A stretch of DNA of 64,000 nt, taken from contig NC_037595.1 in the NCBI RefSeq assembly GCF_003073045.1, positions 7,305,509-7,369,508 on the forward strand, given 5' to 3'. The position numbers and the translations under genes were made by a program. The DNA is from Pomacea canaliculata (taxonomy: Eukaryota; Mollusca; Gastropoda; Architaenioglossa; Ampullariidae). The notes under the pieces were generated by a model. It saw nothing but the letters and a program-made list of their open reading frames with translations, had not been told where the DNA came from and ran no database searches. Below, piece after piece: positions 1 to 13,800 of this stretch (position 1 is the first letter of the stretch; each line of letters starts with the position of its first letter).

Positions 1-3000
1 TTCGTAGTGTGAATAGAATTTAGAATGTAGACCTGTGGGTGAAGACACATAGTTTGATATACTCCTTATTGCTTATTTGTTTGTGGATTGCTGTCTTTAC
101 TTCTTTTTCTGTTATCCAAGAAAAAAACAAAGATCCGCTTCTTCATAGCTGGAGAAATGGCATCATGTAGACAAATGGCAAAATCTGTTTTTAAATGTTA
201 AGTTAAAGATAATCTCCTGCCCCTTGCATCTTGTGGACCTCACTGAGTTCACCTCCTTGTCAAGAAATGTACTATGTAAATTTTATTATTATGTTTTGTT
301 GCACTTTATATGCATTATAATTAATTATTATTTTGTATGCTCTGGGGTCTAACAGGATGTATACTCCATATTTGCCTTTGTGTTTTACAGGCCAGTTGAA
401 TGAAATTTAATATTTTCCGTCTGATTGTTTCTGTCAGATTGTCTTTTGGGCCGGTAATCTAAATAAAGCATTTTCAGGATTTTCGAATTTTTCTGTCATT
501 CTTCCTTCCTAACCATTCTTCCACCGGGTTATTTTTAGTTCATGACCAACAATGTGTCAGCTTGTCTTGTCTACTGAAGCTGAAGTAATATCCGCAGTTT
601 TTCCACGAAGTCACATCAGGCAAACCGAAAATGATGACACCGAACACTCTACTCCTCTTTCTTTTACTTTCGTTCTCTTCCTGTCATCCTATCATTTCTG
701 TCTACCCTTCTTTACAATTCTTCCTTCCACCCATTTTTTTTTCTCAAGTCATATTTTCTCTTCTCTGATGACATACACAGGGATTATTTTGTAAATATTT
801 TACTTCCTCACGCATAGGGTTAGGGTGTGTTAAACAGTATGAACTATTTTAATCACGTGCTTTTTAGTCATCTGCTTATAGACTTATCGGGAACTGACGT
901 AACTATAAGTTAGTTGACCTATTTTTGGCACATTCTGGTATTTCCGTTTCTAAAAATAAAGAAAAGTACAAGGTAAGCATTTCTTTATCAGCAAATGAAG
1001 TTCTTATTCTAGTGTACTCTAGTGTTGAGGTGATTATTGTTAAGATAATTGTATTCACTGAAGTCATCATGGTCATTGCCACAATGATCATTATCTTCAT
1101 CATACTCGCTGTTATGTTTTCGAAGAAAAGCTCGTCACCAAAACAATAAAGTCTTGGTTTTCACCACCTTAACATCACTGGTGACCTTTTTCTTTTATTA
1201 TTATTGTCTGCTGGACCAGGTCGGGCCTGTATTAATGGCGTTCACACCTGCATTATTAATGCTGCTGTAGCAGATTGCTTTCCTCTTTTCTCGACCTTCC
1301 GTCCAGTGGCAGAAGTCTGTTCAGTCCCGAGAAAGCACCGGTGACAGACGTCGAGCCGGCAAAAACAAAAAACAAAAAAAGCGAATGATGGATATCTAAT
1401 TAGTGCTGGCGGCCCAAAGAAATAAAAAACCCTGACATTTTTTTTCCGGTGCCTGTACCTCACAGACCTCCGCACCCGTGATAAATGAGATCCGGGTGAT
1501 TGGGTTGTCGAGAGCAAGGTTTTTTTTTAGGGTCAGTCGCACTTGAAGAGTAAGACTAATATATAATTCTTAATTCGCATCGGTGTAGATCGGAGCCAGG
1601 TGAGAAACTCCCGAAGTTTTTCCTCGCTGTCATGTCAGTAACGAGGTGAGGACTTTCAGCTCTCACATCACAGACACATCTCACATCAGATGGACTGCTA
1701 GCAGTCCGCCGAGACTATATCGTAAAGAAGTACCTGTCAGGTCTCGGTGAGCCATTTGATCACCATCTGGCAACTATCGAGGATGGACTAGAATGAGATT
1801 CTAACGGTATATACTTACCTTTAATTTGATGCTTAATTATTTTATTTTTATTTTGTTGGTCAAAAGTCATCAACCTCCAATCACCGTGACTTGAGGACCT
1901 TCTTAACCGACAAAATGGAAGGTGGTTCAACCATGTTTGGCAAAGCTCTTTCATAATCGTCATACTAAAACTTTGCCAAAATTCGTCGAAACTTCTTCCA
2001 TTTTTGCTTTATTAAGAAGCGCGTGGATCTGCTGGACTTTCTTAAGGATTGTGATGAAGCCTTTCCTGTCATCACTGCAATAACGATCCAACCTCCAGGG
2101 TTCCGATCTCGTCTCGAGATTCGCTTTGTTTTTTTCTGGATGTGACGATTTCTTACAGGACTCGCCATGAGGGATTTTTACTATTCCTTTCCCGTCAGCA
2201 TCCCAATGCCTCGAAATCATCAAATATGTGGAAGTATCAGACACTCAATTAGAAATCAACAGAAATCCAGTTTCTGAGAATAGTACTGACAACAGCGGTC
2301 GAGTGATAGAGGCTTCCGCCCCCTAAATGAATAAATAATAATTAAATAAGCTGCGCACGTGCTTGTCAAAGCGGAAAGAACGTTGATGACAAAACAGAAA
2401 AGATGAGAGAGCAGAGCATCAGCTTGAAATTACTTTGGGAAGAGCCTGAGATGATGTTTATATCACGACTGTGGACATTAGACTATGATAAGTGATATCG
2501 CTACTTAGTATGGTACTTCACAGGTCTGATAGCGCTTTATTTATAATAATAGGTAAATAAATATCAGACTGCAATTGGACACTTCTAGATGCTTATCAAC
2601 AAGGAACACAGACAATGCGTACGCAGATATATATGAAAATAAGAGTCATACAGGACCACACCAGTTCAGCGCTCTTTCTCTTTCTCTCTCTCACGCGTTC
2701 ATTCACTCAACTACCCACCAACCCATTTACTCACTGAATGATACAATTAATATATTACAGAAAAACGTAAAGAGGTATATACACACGAGTACAGCCATTG
2801 AGAAGAACATTTTGCCTGACGGCAAAGAATTCATTGTTAAGATTTACACACGGGATGAATAAACAACGATTGTACAATCCTCTAAAAGAAGACTGAAATT
2901 ATGCTCTGTTATGACAAACGATTTACAGTCACCAACAAATTTAAGTTAGACTAATTTCTGGATAGCAAAGTCTTGCTTAGAAATTGTCTAAAAGGCTAGT

Positions 3001-3396
3001 CAAAAGGACTTTGTAAAGACATTTTTTTCTCTATTCTTTGAAACGAAACTTCTTTTGGAGGCTGTGGACTGTTTTAATGGCGGCCTCAAGTTGAAATCAC
3101 AGGTATAGGTGTACCCCATCCTACAATACAATTGCGCGTAGGCTCATGGCTGCACGTGTGCTGCAGTGAAAAAAATCCAGTTCTCGTGGGTACGATCATC
3201 TCATCACGTGAGCTTGTTACGTCACATGCGAATAGTTCTTGTCACTGCCGTTTGTCACGTTCTAACAGTACTAATGAGAACGACAATACGTTGCAAGCCA
3301 CGTAAAGGTTTAGCGTCACACCCTCCTGTCACGTAGTTGTGGAGCTGTAATCTCGTCACGTAAATGCATTACGTTGCAGCCACGTACAGTCGCGTG
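1..3396. other. Left flank, no supported gene
   Basis: No gene can be supported in this stretch. AATAAA motifs on the plus strand near 463 and 1144 would suit the 3' end of a gene lying to the left, but no coding exon is seen before them. A minus-strand open frame of about 94 codons at 1960-2244 matches no family I know and has no convincing splice context. The right end of the stretch is unusually rich in ACGT (separate entry). Confidence 0.4.
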
Positions 3397-3417
3397 CTAC
3401 GTTTTGTTCGTCGACGT
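3154..3417. promoter_or_regulatory. Dense cluster of ACGT-core motifs
   Basis: About twelve ACGT tetramers occur in 264 bp (near 3154, 3206, 3219, 3257, 3288, 3300, 3331, 3358, 3371, 3382, 3399, 3414), many as TCACGT, CCACGT or TTACGT. About one would be expected by chance. ACGT is the core of E-box/bHLH (CACGTG) and CRE/bZIP (TGACGT) sites. The cluster lies over the stop codon and downstream flank of the HUNK-like gene. A regulatory role is inference; a degenerate repeat is the alternative. Confidence 0.3.
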
Positions 3418-6400
3418 GATGGTGACGCGTATCACAGGGGTGAGAAACTCCTCTCGGTCCAACGATCCAGAAAAAGGAATGTCTGTCCTCGGCCCCGCCA
3501 CTTCCCCAGCAAAGTTGTCGTCGCAGATGCCGGTGGTGTCGTCATCACTGATGCACACGTCATTTACGTGGTCGTCAGCTTGTGGCTCTCCTCTATGTGG
3601 ACTCGTACCATGCACGGACGGCCGTTTGCGATCTAGTGGAAAGCAAGTACACAGTATTGTATCAGAATTTATATTAGAATAAATGTTGTAGAAAATGTTA
3701 GAAAGATTGTAATGTTCCTTCTGTGGTCAGCAAATGCGACAAATGACACGCACACCGCATACACACGCATACAAACAGGTATGCAAATATATGCGTCATT
3801 TTCTCTATATGTACATACGTGCAATAATAAAACATGTATCCACATTATTACGAATATAATACATACAGACATTAATACACACGTATATAAAGATTAGTAG
3901 TTTGGTTGAGAACCTGCATACGGCATTGACATCTCAACGCTCACAAATTCACACACACAAACACACCAGAAACTACCACAGCGACCAGCAGACAGAAAAA
4001 AAGACAGGTGCATACAGACAAAGGAAAGCAAAGCACCAGGTTTATCTCACGAAGGACGGTTTAGCCTACACTACTACTTGTGACTGGAAGGTGGGCAGCA
4101 AACTTACTCAAGTCGTCTGCGATCTGCTTCAGGACCGAGTGGCCCTGCGACTTGCCGAACCTGTCATCCGCTCGACGCATCAAGGCCTTGCGAGAGGACA
4201 TCGGACCCAGCAACGACACTCCCACCCACTTCCGGTTCTTCGCCTCCTTTTCACCTCCCTCCTCCTGCTGCCTGTTCCACGAGTCGTGACTGCAACCAAA
4301 GGGATCTTTCAGCGTCGACGCAGATCCTGGTGTGACCTTTTCTGGGTTGTGATGAGATCCAACTGGGTTGGGGTCAGAGGCCGAAGGTCGCCACTCCCTG
4401 CCGCGGGCCCCGTACGCCGTGTTCGGCGGTGGCGGTGGTAGAGACACGTCAGTGGCGTGCGATGACGTCACAATATGTCCGTGTTTGCTTGGGAAAAGTG
4501 CAACAGAGGAGCGGTCGGACCCCGAGGGGGTCTTCTTTCCTTGAAAAGGGGACATACCACTGACGTTGAGGTGGATGTTGTGAGTCACGGCAGGGTACAC
4601 GCTGGTCCGAACGGCATCCGTGGGCGTCGTCTGTCGAGACCTGGATTGGTGGAGATGGTGGTTCGAGCCCAGGCTCGCAAAGCTTGTGCTCAGCGATGGA
4701 AGCTTCGGGAGAGAAGACCTTCTGTTGGAGAGTTCGCCGAGACCACTGTGACTGCTGCTGGGGCTGTTGCCAAACAGAGCCAGCTTTTTTAGGCGAGCCT
4801 CTCTGAGGCACAGATGCATTCTTTATAGTCTTTAGCACCTTCACATATTTTGTCGTTGCTGTTGTCTTTCCCCTGCTCGGACACCACGTCAGCTTCCTTC
4901 AAGTTCTGTGACCTCTGAGGAAGATCAAATCCCAGAAAAGAAGGGACAGCCAACTTGTTGCCAGCATCGCCTGCTAACTGCGTTCCGTTGAGTCTGTGTC
5001 CACCGTCCAGGCGTCGTTTGAGCAGGTAGTAAGTCGCCGAGGATGCGTTCAGCTTCCGAGCTGTGATGGAATGGAGGACGTCGCTCTCGTTGAAGCCGAA
5101 CATGGTGGTCATGCACTTTACTATGCTGGTGTCGATGGCAATGGGTGGAGCCTTGGCCACCTCTGGGTGGCGCGTGATTGCCTTATTTCCATTGCATGTG
5201 ATCCAGCTGTGTTTCAAGACATCAGTGATGGTGAGGCGACTGCTTTCTTGAATTTCCAAGAGTCCTGACAACAATTCTTGTAGGCCTAGGGTACGCGTGG
5301 AAAGAAAGAAAAAATACGACTTTTGTTATGTTATGGAAACATCAGTATGAACACAGCCAAACATTAATAAATCAAAGCCTGTGGATATTATCTTTTGTAC
5401 AGTTTTTATAAATTAACCGACATAATTATGCAAACCATGCAATGCAAATGCTCTCCTGTAACATCATCATCATGTATTTACAAGACATTGAAACTGTGTG
5501 TCCACTCTATGAATACTCCAATATTTCTTTCTGGATGTGTTTCTGGTACTGTAGCCGAAGGATATTTTTCAGGTGAGGTATGGGAAAATAAGGACACACC
5601 TGTGGTGAGGAATGAGGGGATCGTTGCTCCCCGAAGAATCAGTGCATGAGTTGCGCCAAATTATCCTGGTGCTCGGACAGGAAGGGCAGGCGACCGATCA
5701 CCATAGCGTAAAGACAAACGCCCCTGAAGAAGATTCAACAAACAATCAATCTCTTTCCTTCTGTTACCATTATCTCCCCCTGGTATAATCAGGTACCGAT
5801 TTATAATAATAGATGGGCAGAGAGTATTTTCCACACACAGGCCCGAGCAGGCTTCAAACCCAATGATCTTCTCCACAGTAAAAAAAGTAACCATCACATG
5901 ATAGGGAGTGTCTCATAAAATCGGACACCACACCAAACACAAGGGGAGACTACTCACAGACTCCACATGTCCACAGAAGCCCCGTAGCGACGGTTGCTGA
6001 AAATTTCTGGAGCGGCATAGGCTGGGGACCCGCACTGAGTGTTCAGAGAGTTCTGTCGCTGACACAACGAGCTTAAGCCAAAGTCTAGAGAAACAGAAAG
6101 AAACACACATTATATACATATATACATATATATTATACGCTCTCTAGAAATATATCCTTTGAGTCCAACTGGCAAGTCATGAAGAAGATGTGAAATACTG
6201 CGGTCCATTAAGTTCCATAATTATACACACGTAATACGAAAAGTCAGTAAAATATATAACTGTAAATTTAAGGGAGACAAGTGAACTGTAAAAGGACTGT
6301 ATTGGTTTAATAAAAATTAGAGTTTTTAACTCAACCATCTGACTTTTTAACTTTTTTGAAAATAACAACAAAGAAGGAAACAATGAATACTGTTGTGTAT

Positions 6401-9400
6401 TAGAGAAGCATGGTGGTTGTGCAACAGTTTGTGTGTAAATGTTATTGTTGTGAAGTGTATCTTAGATTCAAGAGTGGCATTTATTTTTCGATCAAATTAC
6501 GATGCGGGTGTAAAAATGATAGAAACAGTATATACAAAAATACAACTTACCAACGATCTTGATGTCTAATGCAGAATTAAGAAGAAAGTTTTCTAGCTTA
6601 AGATCTCTGAAAATAATTTAGGGAAAAGGTAATTTTTGTAAGAGCAGTTCAAGCCATGTTTTATCGAACGATGACTTGCATCTGAATATTCATCTTTTTG
6701 TCTACATGTGCACACTCACTATATTGCTACTTTCCTTTCTCTCTCACTCACTCACACACATACGAAAATACAATTTTCGGCGCATTATCTAAAATAATTC
6801 TTTTCAGACACATTTTCAAATGTCTGGCTAAAAAACTATTTTCGATGAAGGTTACACAAACTGCCAATCATGTGTTCAACATTAAATGATGCATTCACAG
6901 TTCATTCACACATGGCGGCGTTCAGAAATTACTTGGCTGAAACAACAAAAGGACAGCCAACAGTTCCTTGGTTTTGAGAACTATCGCTGTCCATTTTCAT
7001 GTGCGGAAGTCGTGGGAACAGGGTCCTTAAAGCCACGTGATCATGACGTCTACATTCACACACCTGTGCACAATGCCGGACTGGTGGAGGTGGTCAACCG
7101 CAGACACGATCTGCCGCATGAAGCGGCGAGCTTCTTCCTCCTCCAAACACTTCCTGGCAACAGGAAGACAAGCTCATAATGGCGAAACTTCCGGTACATA
7201 AAAATAGATTGTTTAAGTCCATAACCGCAAACACACACACACATACTGTTTTTTGTCAGTATAAGACAGGACACCATGATGGTTTCTGAATACACACGAG
7301 CTCGGCGTCATCCAGGCCATGCCAGTGGTACGAGAGTAGGCAGGTAGAGAGAGAGAAGTCACCTGTCAGTGATGTAGGCCTGCAGGTGCCCCTTCTCGGC
7401 CAGCTCCAAGACCAGGTAATAGCTGTTGGGCGTTTCCATGGCTTCTAAGCAGCTTCACGACATGCGGGTGGCTGACGTGCTGAAGCAGGAGGGCCTCTCG
7501 CCGGAAATGACGTCGTACAGACTCGCGCTGAATCATCAGACGCTTGGAGATGACTTTTACTGCCACCTGGTTTGAACACACACACACACGATAAGCATTA
7601 TTTAATCAATATATAGAAACAAACACACCTGTACACACGCACGTACACATATGCATACAGATATAGTCGCACACTCACACAATCGTTGGATAATTATACC
7701 GTACACATGAAACACCCGTGAAAGTACTTCAAACCGCTTCATCAAACAAGAAAATAAAGCTCTATGTCATTAGAGTTGTGAGTTAGTTGAAGGTGTTAGA
7801 GAAAAGAAAAGAATGCTTATGTCAGGACTTAAGGAAAAAAAAAAAAGACATCAATGGTAAACTTCACGAAGAAGTAAAGACTGTAAGCATTTCCACAAGA
7901 CTGTGCTTGAGAGAGTGTATGCAGGTGTACACAAGCTGGTCCGACATCAACACTTCATAAAGACAGACCAAAGTGTTCTTTGCCAAAGTGCAAAGCCAAA
8001 TACAATATTTGACAAATTATTTTGATGTCCTGACCATGTTTTCTTAAAAGCTTTTGGTCAAAGGACGGTAGAACACTCCATAGTATATCCGACTGCATAA
8101 ATGTCTTTCCTTTTTTCTGCTTTATTTTTCTGTTCACGATGAAAGGTAAATAACTTCAGGTGGCGCCAGGTTGCGAGGCCTTGCACAAACAGCTCCACCA
8201 GACGTGTGGACACAGCCATTTGGTCCTTGAAATCAATCAAACAGCCTCGTACACCTTCCACAACAGCGGTCCTTTCTGTATGAATGCGATTATCAAAGCC
8301 CGAGTTTGTTTACAGAGATTTGTCATAATGTGAGTGAAGCCTGATAACACATCCACTGCCAGTTATGTGTTTGGCTTCAGTTAAGCTCCGTACACCAGTC
8401 GTGAAGTGTGCTCAGCCCTGTAGGGAGGAAGCTTGCAGCTGTTCATGGCAGTCCAATGGCGGTAAAATTACCTGAGAATGGGTAGAACTAGTAGATTACA
8501 ATAGTGTCAGACAGTTTCCAGTTTGCCAGCTTCCGGGAAGTACCCAGGAAAGCAAGTGATACCCGTTTCCACGTGCTGATGTGAAGTGTGTATGCGAGGA
8601 CTGCAAGAAATGTTTTAGAACCGTTTTGTCTTCGATATCAATGGCGGCTGTCACAGGAATTTTATTGCCAGAAGGCTTTGTATAATAAATGATCTGATGA
8701 TCTGTAGGAAAGTTATTGACCAGAAGGAAGGACAAGTAGAAGATAAAGAGGAGCAAGTGAAGGGGAGGAAGAAGAAGAAAGAAAAATACGCCAAAAATTC
8801 CCAACAACAGGTATGAGAGGTCGGGGGCCCCAAGACGACAGCTAACGATCCCTTGAATACGTCCCATGGTCCTTTGCACACAACCCAGTGAGACAGCATT
8901 AAGGTGCTTAGTGTGTGAAGCAACGATTTATGAGGTGCTCGACTCTGTCATCGCACTAAGCCACCCAGAACAATGGGGCTGTCGTTAAGGACCGGCCAAT
9001 CAAAGTCTCTTATTGCCGATAACTGTCCGCCATCGCCAGGCATTGCGTACGAGGGTCAGAGGTCGCACGCAATGGCAGACTGGCACGCGGAGGCGACGAA
9101 GGGTCACGGGTTCTAGATGGTTCTTCAGCCGTGGCGAGCGTGGGATCGCAAGTGTTTCGCAGTGTGTTCTTCTACCTGTGGACTTGTAAACGTTCACACA
9201 TTTACGTTTGTACAGTTTGCTGTGTTTCAACAGTTTTAAACATTTACACGTGTGAACTTTGACCTTGCTGACGTTCACAGTGGTTTGTGAGGATATGTGA
9301 GGCAGATATGTGCGATGGTGTTGCTGTTTGTTGATATTACCCTATTTGGTTTTTGATTATTGCAGATGATGAGTTGCTTCCTCATTGTTTTGCTTTCTTG

Positions 9401-11066
9401 GACAAATAAAGTTGCACCGTCGTATACTTTTACAGCTGCGAACCTTCATTCTTAAATAAAAATTAATTGACACTTTAAATGACACACATTTCGAGACTAG
9501 ACTGGGGATCATCAAGTACTCAGAAATTCATTTTCGCTCTGGTAATATTTCTGTTTGATTACCAGATGGAAATTTTTGTATTGATTATTTTCTCGTCTAT
9601 TTTCATTCCACTCGTGCCTTTTCCTACCTGCATGCGTGTGCATAAGTGAGCAATCACTGCCAGGTATCTGAAGGAAATATTTTCGCCAAAGTCACGAAAA
9701 GGCCGACGGGAGAAAAAATTTATTCCTTCACAAAAAGTATGACACCCGAAAAACTGTCTAAAACTTCAATAGCTAGATTATGAAATCATTATGTTGCAAG
9801 TAAAAATTCTGTCCTACAGATCAAAAGCGATATGACGATAAGTTTTATCCAAAGAAACTATTATATTTTTGACAGCACTTACTATTAATTGCAGACCGCG
9901 TGAGGGCTGTGCTTTCAACAGAAAAAGAAAAATGAGATACAAATGGTCTTTGCATGATCTTTTGCAAAGGCGGCGAGACTGGCTTTTGGCCTGAAGACCT
10001 ACTGAACAAACTATTCCTCCCTCCACAGAGATGACGACTCTTCGTTTTCACTTTGCTTCAACGGCTGTTGGTCTTTCTATTCATCTCTAGCTCACAGGAA
10101 TTTGATTTACGACCAGAAGGTAGAGAGGTAAACGTAAAGCCCAGACATTGAATGCTTTGACGAAGTCTAACAAGACATACGAGACTGTATCCAGGTCGGA
10201 CTAGGCAAGGTGTGTTTGTGTCAAGGTACACGGAGCTTCACAGGTAGACACTGCCAGTCCTTTCATCGCTGCTGAAATGAGTACAGCTTGATTGTAAAAT
10301 ACTTTTGTCCCCGTTCATACGAGAGAAATGATCGTGCTTGCGGCTATTTTTTTTTCTTCTGACAATCCAGCAAACGTCTTCTCATTTTGCTCCGTCATAC
10401 GGCAGACATAAAGGGGAAGTAATGGAAGAGGGGACGGGGGCAGGGAGATAACCTGTCACGCCTTTCAGTGATAAGCATGACCTGACTTATTTTAACGTGG
10501 AGATCGAACACGTGAAATGATTACCTACCGGACCTTGCGAAGAGCTCAGCACCGAAGCTTTTCACTCGTTAGTCGACGCACAGGTGCGGGAGAAGGGAGA
10601 AGTGTAGAGTGAGAAGAAAGGAAGGGCAATAAAACGGATTAGGTTTTTCCAAAGGCAGGATTATTATTCGTGACATATTGAAAGAAACTGTTGTTAAAAA
10701 CTTTCTATCAAGCTTGTGTGTGTGCTCCCACCCTTATGGAATTGTCAGTCATAAAGAGTTAGAGACAGAGGAAGACAACGAGTGAGAAAAATAAACAAAC
10801 AAAATAAACACGTAAATTCTCTCATTCATCCCATTACACTCATTCTCTTAGCCTCGTTGTGATATCAGACTTTCTCGCGGTCAAACACCTACCTTTTCTC
10901 TTGAGATGATGTGGGTAGCTATCCTCACTTTGGTGAAGGAACCCTCTCCAAGAACTGACCCCAGGATGTAGTGGCCAACCTTCTTCCTCTTCTCGCTGTC
11001 ACCCTCAGGCATATTCTGCATCGTCGTTGTCAGCATCCTTGATATGAACAACATCATCGACAGCAT
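3397..11066 (-). CDS. HUNK: HUNK-like serine/threonine kinase (AMPK-related), eight exons
   Basis: This is a cytoplasmic Ser/Thr kinase of the AMPK-related group, closest in my reading to HUNK. Exons in transcription order are 11066-10893, 7566-7363, 7153-7064, 6606-6551, 6084-5958, 5723-5600, 5285-4108 and 3632-3397. All junctions are GT-AG, and codon phases match except at the three places noted below. Visible motifs are the glycine loop GEGSFTKV (residues 40-47), VAVKV with the ATP lysine, HRDLKLEN, DFGLS, CGSPAYAAPE, then SRLTITDVLKHSWI closing the domain. A UBA-like segment follows (FGFNESDVLHSI, ATYYLLKRRL), as in vertebrate HUNK, then a Ser/Pro-rich tail. About 730 codons, against 714 residues for human HUNK. 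The first Met after an upstream in-frame stop is taken as the start. Frame breaks: one extra base near 7446, one missing near 5640, and a net minus one between about 4795 and 4840. Catalytic residues are all present, so assembly indels are as likely as decay. Confidence 0.85.
7567..10892. other. First intron of the HUNK-like gene
   Basis: About 3.3 kb between coding exons 1 and 2. It holds simple A-rich and CA-rich stretches. A short minus-strand open frame near 8058-8261 might be an old transposon or gene fragment, but I do not recognise it. No other exon, RNA gene or element with clear ends was found. Confidence 0.4.
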
Positions 11067-11548
11067 ATAGGCTTAGCCGAGGTCAGAGGTCGTCGCTATT
11101 CTGACCTTCCGAGATATTGTTCCTCCATCCGACAAACATCAAACTATGAACATCAGCATGCTCGTATCACTTTTCCTGTACCTCTGGACACCCAGCTTCT
11201 CTTCACAACACTTTGAAACGTAGTTTTCAATCCAGTAAGAACACACAAACAGTTTCTCCAGACATGAAAAAGTGAGGCGATTCCTTATTCAAGAAAGTAT
11301 GTTTGTTCATATGTGGACTAGTTTCTATACCACCCTGTGTGAACAGCCCGACAGCGCTGTGGCATGATTCACAGGTGTGACATGCTCGAAGATACTACCT
11401 CTAGACACGCATTTCTTTGAAAGCGAAGGCCCACCGAGGGCTCAGCTTCGAGGCTTGAAGAAGAAAAGAAGAAAAAAAAACTGCGTCAAGATTGTACACG
11501 CCGGTTATGCCACAGATACAGCGTGTCTTCAGCGGAAGGTGTCAAAGG

Positions 11549-11761
11549 TCAAGATTTCGTCACCGTGCAGTTGGCTGTGCAGGGTTTTGGCGATATGAAG
11601 ATAAAGGTGGCTAACAGCACGCTGATGAGATCTGCAATGAGGCTCAGGTAGAAAGGCCACAGTCCTGCTGTCTGCGCCGCTACACGGGGCTCGTGCCGGG
11701 CGGTTGCGAAGGTGCAACGTCGTCTGTTGTTGCGTGGCCCACACACTGGCAATAAGAGCAC
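11549..11761 (-). CDS. Possible terminal exon of a membrane protein (unrecognised)
   Basis: Reading leftwards from a CAG acceptor-like site near 11,751, an open frame contains a strongly hydrophobic stretch (FYLSLIADLISVLLATFIFI), a short Cys-containing tail and a stop. It looks like a last transmembrane helix, but no partner exon was found and I cannot name a family. It may be chance. Confidence 0.25.
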   Translation of the reverse strand: MLLLPVCGPRNNRRRCTFATARHEPRVAAQTAGLWPFYLSLIADLISVLLATFIFISPKPCTANCTVTKS

Positions 11762-12587
11762 AGGCGCTAAAGGAGCACTGTCGCGGATTATTTATTATTA
11801 TTAATATTTCGTTTTGCCCTTAGTTATGCACAGGTGTGCCTTCTTGATTATGTCAAACACAACTGAGTGTATATAAATATAAAAATGGCATGAGCCTGTT
11901 GGCAGCATATTCTTCCACCAGGCATTGCTTCAATATTTGACAGCAACACCATAGCTCTTATTATCAGGTATTATCATCGACAGCGATAGATTGACACATA
12001 AAACATGCTATTTATATAAAAAAAATTCATTTGTCTTTTGTTGCAAAATTATCCAGAAAAATTGTGAACTTTGTGTTTAAACAGCTGGAAAATTTGTTTA
12101 GCAGAAGGATTGACCTCTAATTAAACGATTTTAGTCCTGTATTAAATCTGGTACCACCCTTTTTCTAATAACAATGTTACTTTCTTTTTCATCTTTATCT
12201 CTTTTAGAAAATGACTTAAGTTTCATGCATGCATCAATGCGATTTCATCTCAAATTTTTCTAACAAAAGCCTACCATATCGGATATGGTCTCCTTAAATG
12301 AAACTGTTCTTTCGCAATGGAAGCATTGAAACTTCATATCTACATGGACTAAAATGAATTTTCTTTAACATCAGCCTCAGCTTCCACAGCAAAAACATAT
12401 TTTCGAATATGTGGATCTGTATACAAAGACAGCACCGTAAGTATTAATCGTTGCCCACCAGGAGAGTCTAACCTATGAAATTTTAGAAGCCAGTGGACAC
12501 ACGATCTTTAACTAAAAGCTGAAAACCAGAAAAATGTTAATTTGACTCTCTTCACTTGACCTGAGAAAAATGTGGCAACTTAAAAGT

Positions 12588-12672
12588 TGCTCTGCGCATG
12601 GCCTGGCCGTTCCGGAAGTTGTCTTCGTCAGATGGAGACGTCGGCCATGCATGCGCAGAGCCGGTAAGTAGT
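12588..12672. promoter_or_regulatory. Promoter-like island: NRF-1-like, ETS-like sites and a splice donor
   Basis: The segment has TGCGCATGG at about 12,594 and CATGCGCAGA at about 12,650, which resemble NRF-1 half-sites in inverted arrangement. TTCCGGAAG, an ETS-type site, lies near 12,609, and GACGTC between them. GTAAGTAG follows at about 12,664, a good splice donor for a plus-strand noncoding first exon. NRF-1 plus ETS sites typify start sites of broadly expressed animal genes. The target gene is unknown. Confidence 0.4.
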
Positions 12673-13691
12673 CTGGAAATGCTGGCGAGCACAAGCGACA
12701 GAACAGCTCTTCGCCCTCACATTAAGCTTATCTGCTTCAGTCTGCCCGTTCGTCTGTCAGTCATTCAGGCAGTCAGACTGTCTTTCTTTCTCTCATTCTC
12801 TAACAACTCTTTTTCTGTCGATCCTTGACAGTCTTCCTATCGTCGGACGCTGGCACCCTTAAAACTATCAACAGTTTATCCCAAATGTTTCACTTTGTAT
12901 ATAATTATAAATTCAGATTATTTTTAACAAAATTCCATTTAACGTGTTGTTAATATGATTCATCAATGTGATATGCAGGGAGATGTTCCGTCTAGAGACA
13001 CCTGGCGGGATAACCTGTCACAAGGGTCCTCCCTCACTCAGGGTGCTCGGCACGGCACCTCTCAAGGGAGCCCATGGTGCTCTCGGCTGAACCTTTAAGG
13101 ACGGAAATTTCGTTCACATATATTAAAAAATATTGTGAAGAGCGCGCTGCATATCGGAACAAAAGGTTGTTGCTGGGCACGAACCGAGTGGTTGGCAGGT
13201 TCAGATGTCTGAGCAGACTCGACGAGAGAAGAGGTTTAATCCCGGTCGCTGTATTGAGATGGAAATTATGTTTCACTCCGTTCTTTCGTCGTGTCAAGGC
13301 TATAAAACTACCCTGGGTATGTATGTTAAGAGAACAGAGAGTTTTGGTGGCCGTCGTTATAGAGTTTTTTTCTCCTTCTCTCTCTCACACAAACCTCGTG
13401 TACCTGTTCTTATCACATCTCTTACACATAATATTCCGATAAATATCACGCAGGCCAGACAGGTACTGCTGCGTGAAAGGAGATATGAAAACGTCTTCTA
13501 CCCAGCTGTGTGCAACGGGTAGAATGCTCCGGCACCCTGCACTCAATCTTCTTGGTATTTTCACGGACCAGCGACGTAACATTCAGGTGTGACCCCCAGA
13601 GGTCAAGCCAGACAATCAGAGATCGAAGGCCGGTCTCCGCTTGGCTTCCTCCACGCGCTGTCTGGCTGCTGCACGTACACGCCCTCTGTTG

Positions 13692-13800
13692 TCACGCGCG
13701 CATGCGTGCTTGAAGGGCCGATTGTTATGCAGTAGCGTGGGTTGTGTTCCGCGCAAGTTTTATTGCGCATGCGCCTTGGAACGGAAGTGACGAACGAGGT
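13692..13800. promoter_or_regulatory. Second NRF-1/ETS-type promoter island
   Basis: CGCGCATGCGTGC near 13,697 and TTGCGCATGCGCC near 13,763 are strong NRF-1-like palindromes. CGGAAGTGACG near 13,781 is an ETS-type site joined to a CRE-like half. The surroundings are CpG-rich against an AT-rich background. No first exon could be assigned on either strand. Confidence 0.4.

Noticed and set aside
3902-4441. Plus-strand open frame of about 179 codons
   Set aside because: It is antisense to the large seventh exon of the HUNK-like gene, whose minus-strand frame has homology and splice support.
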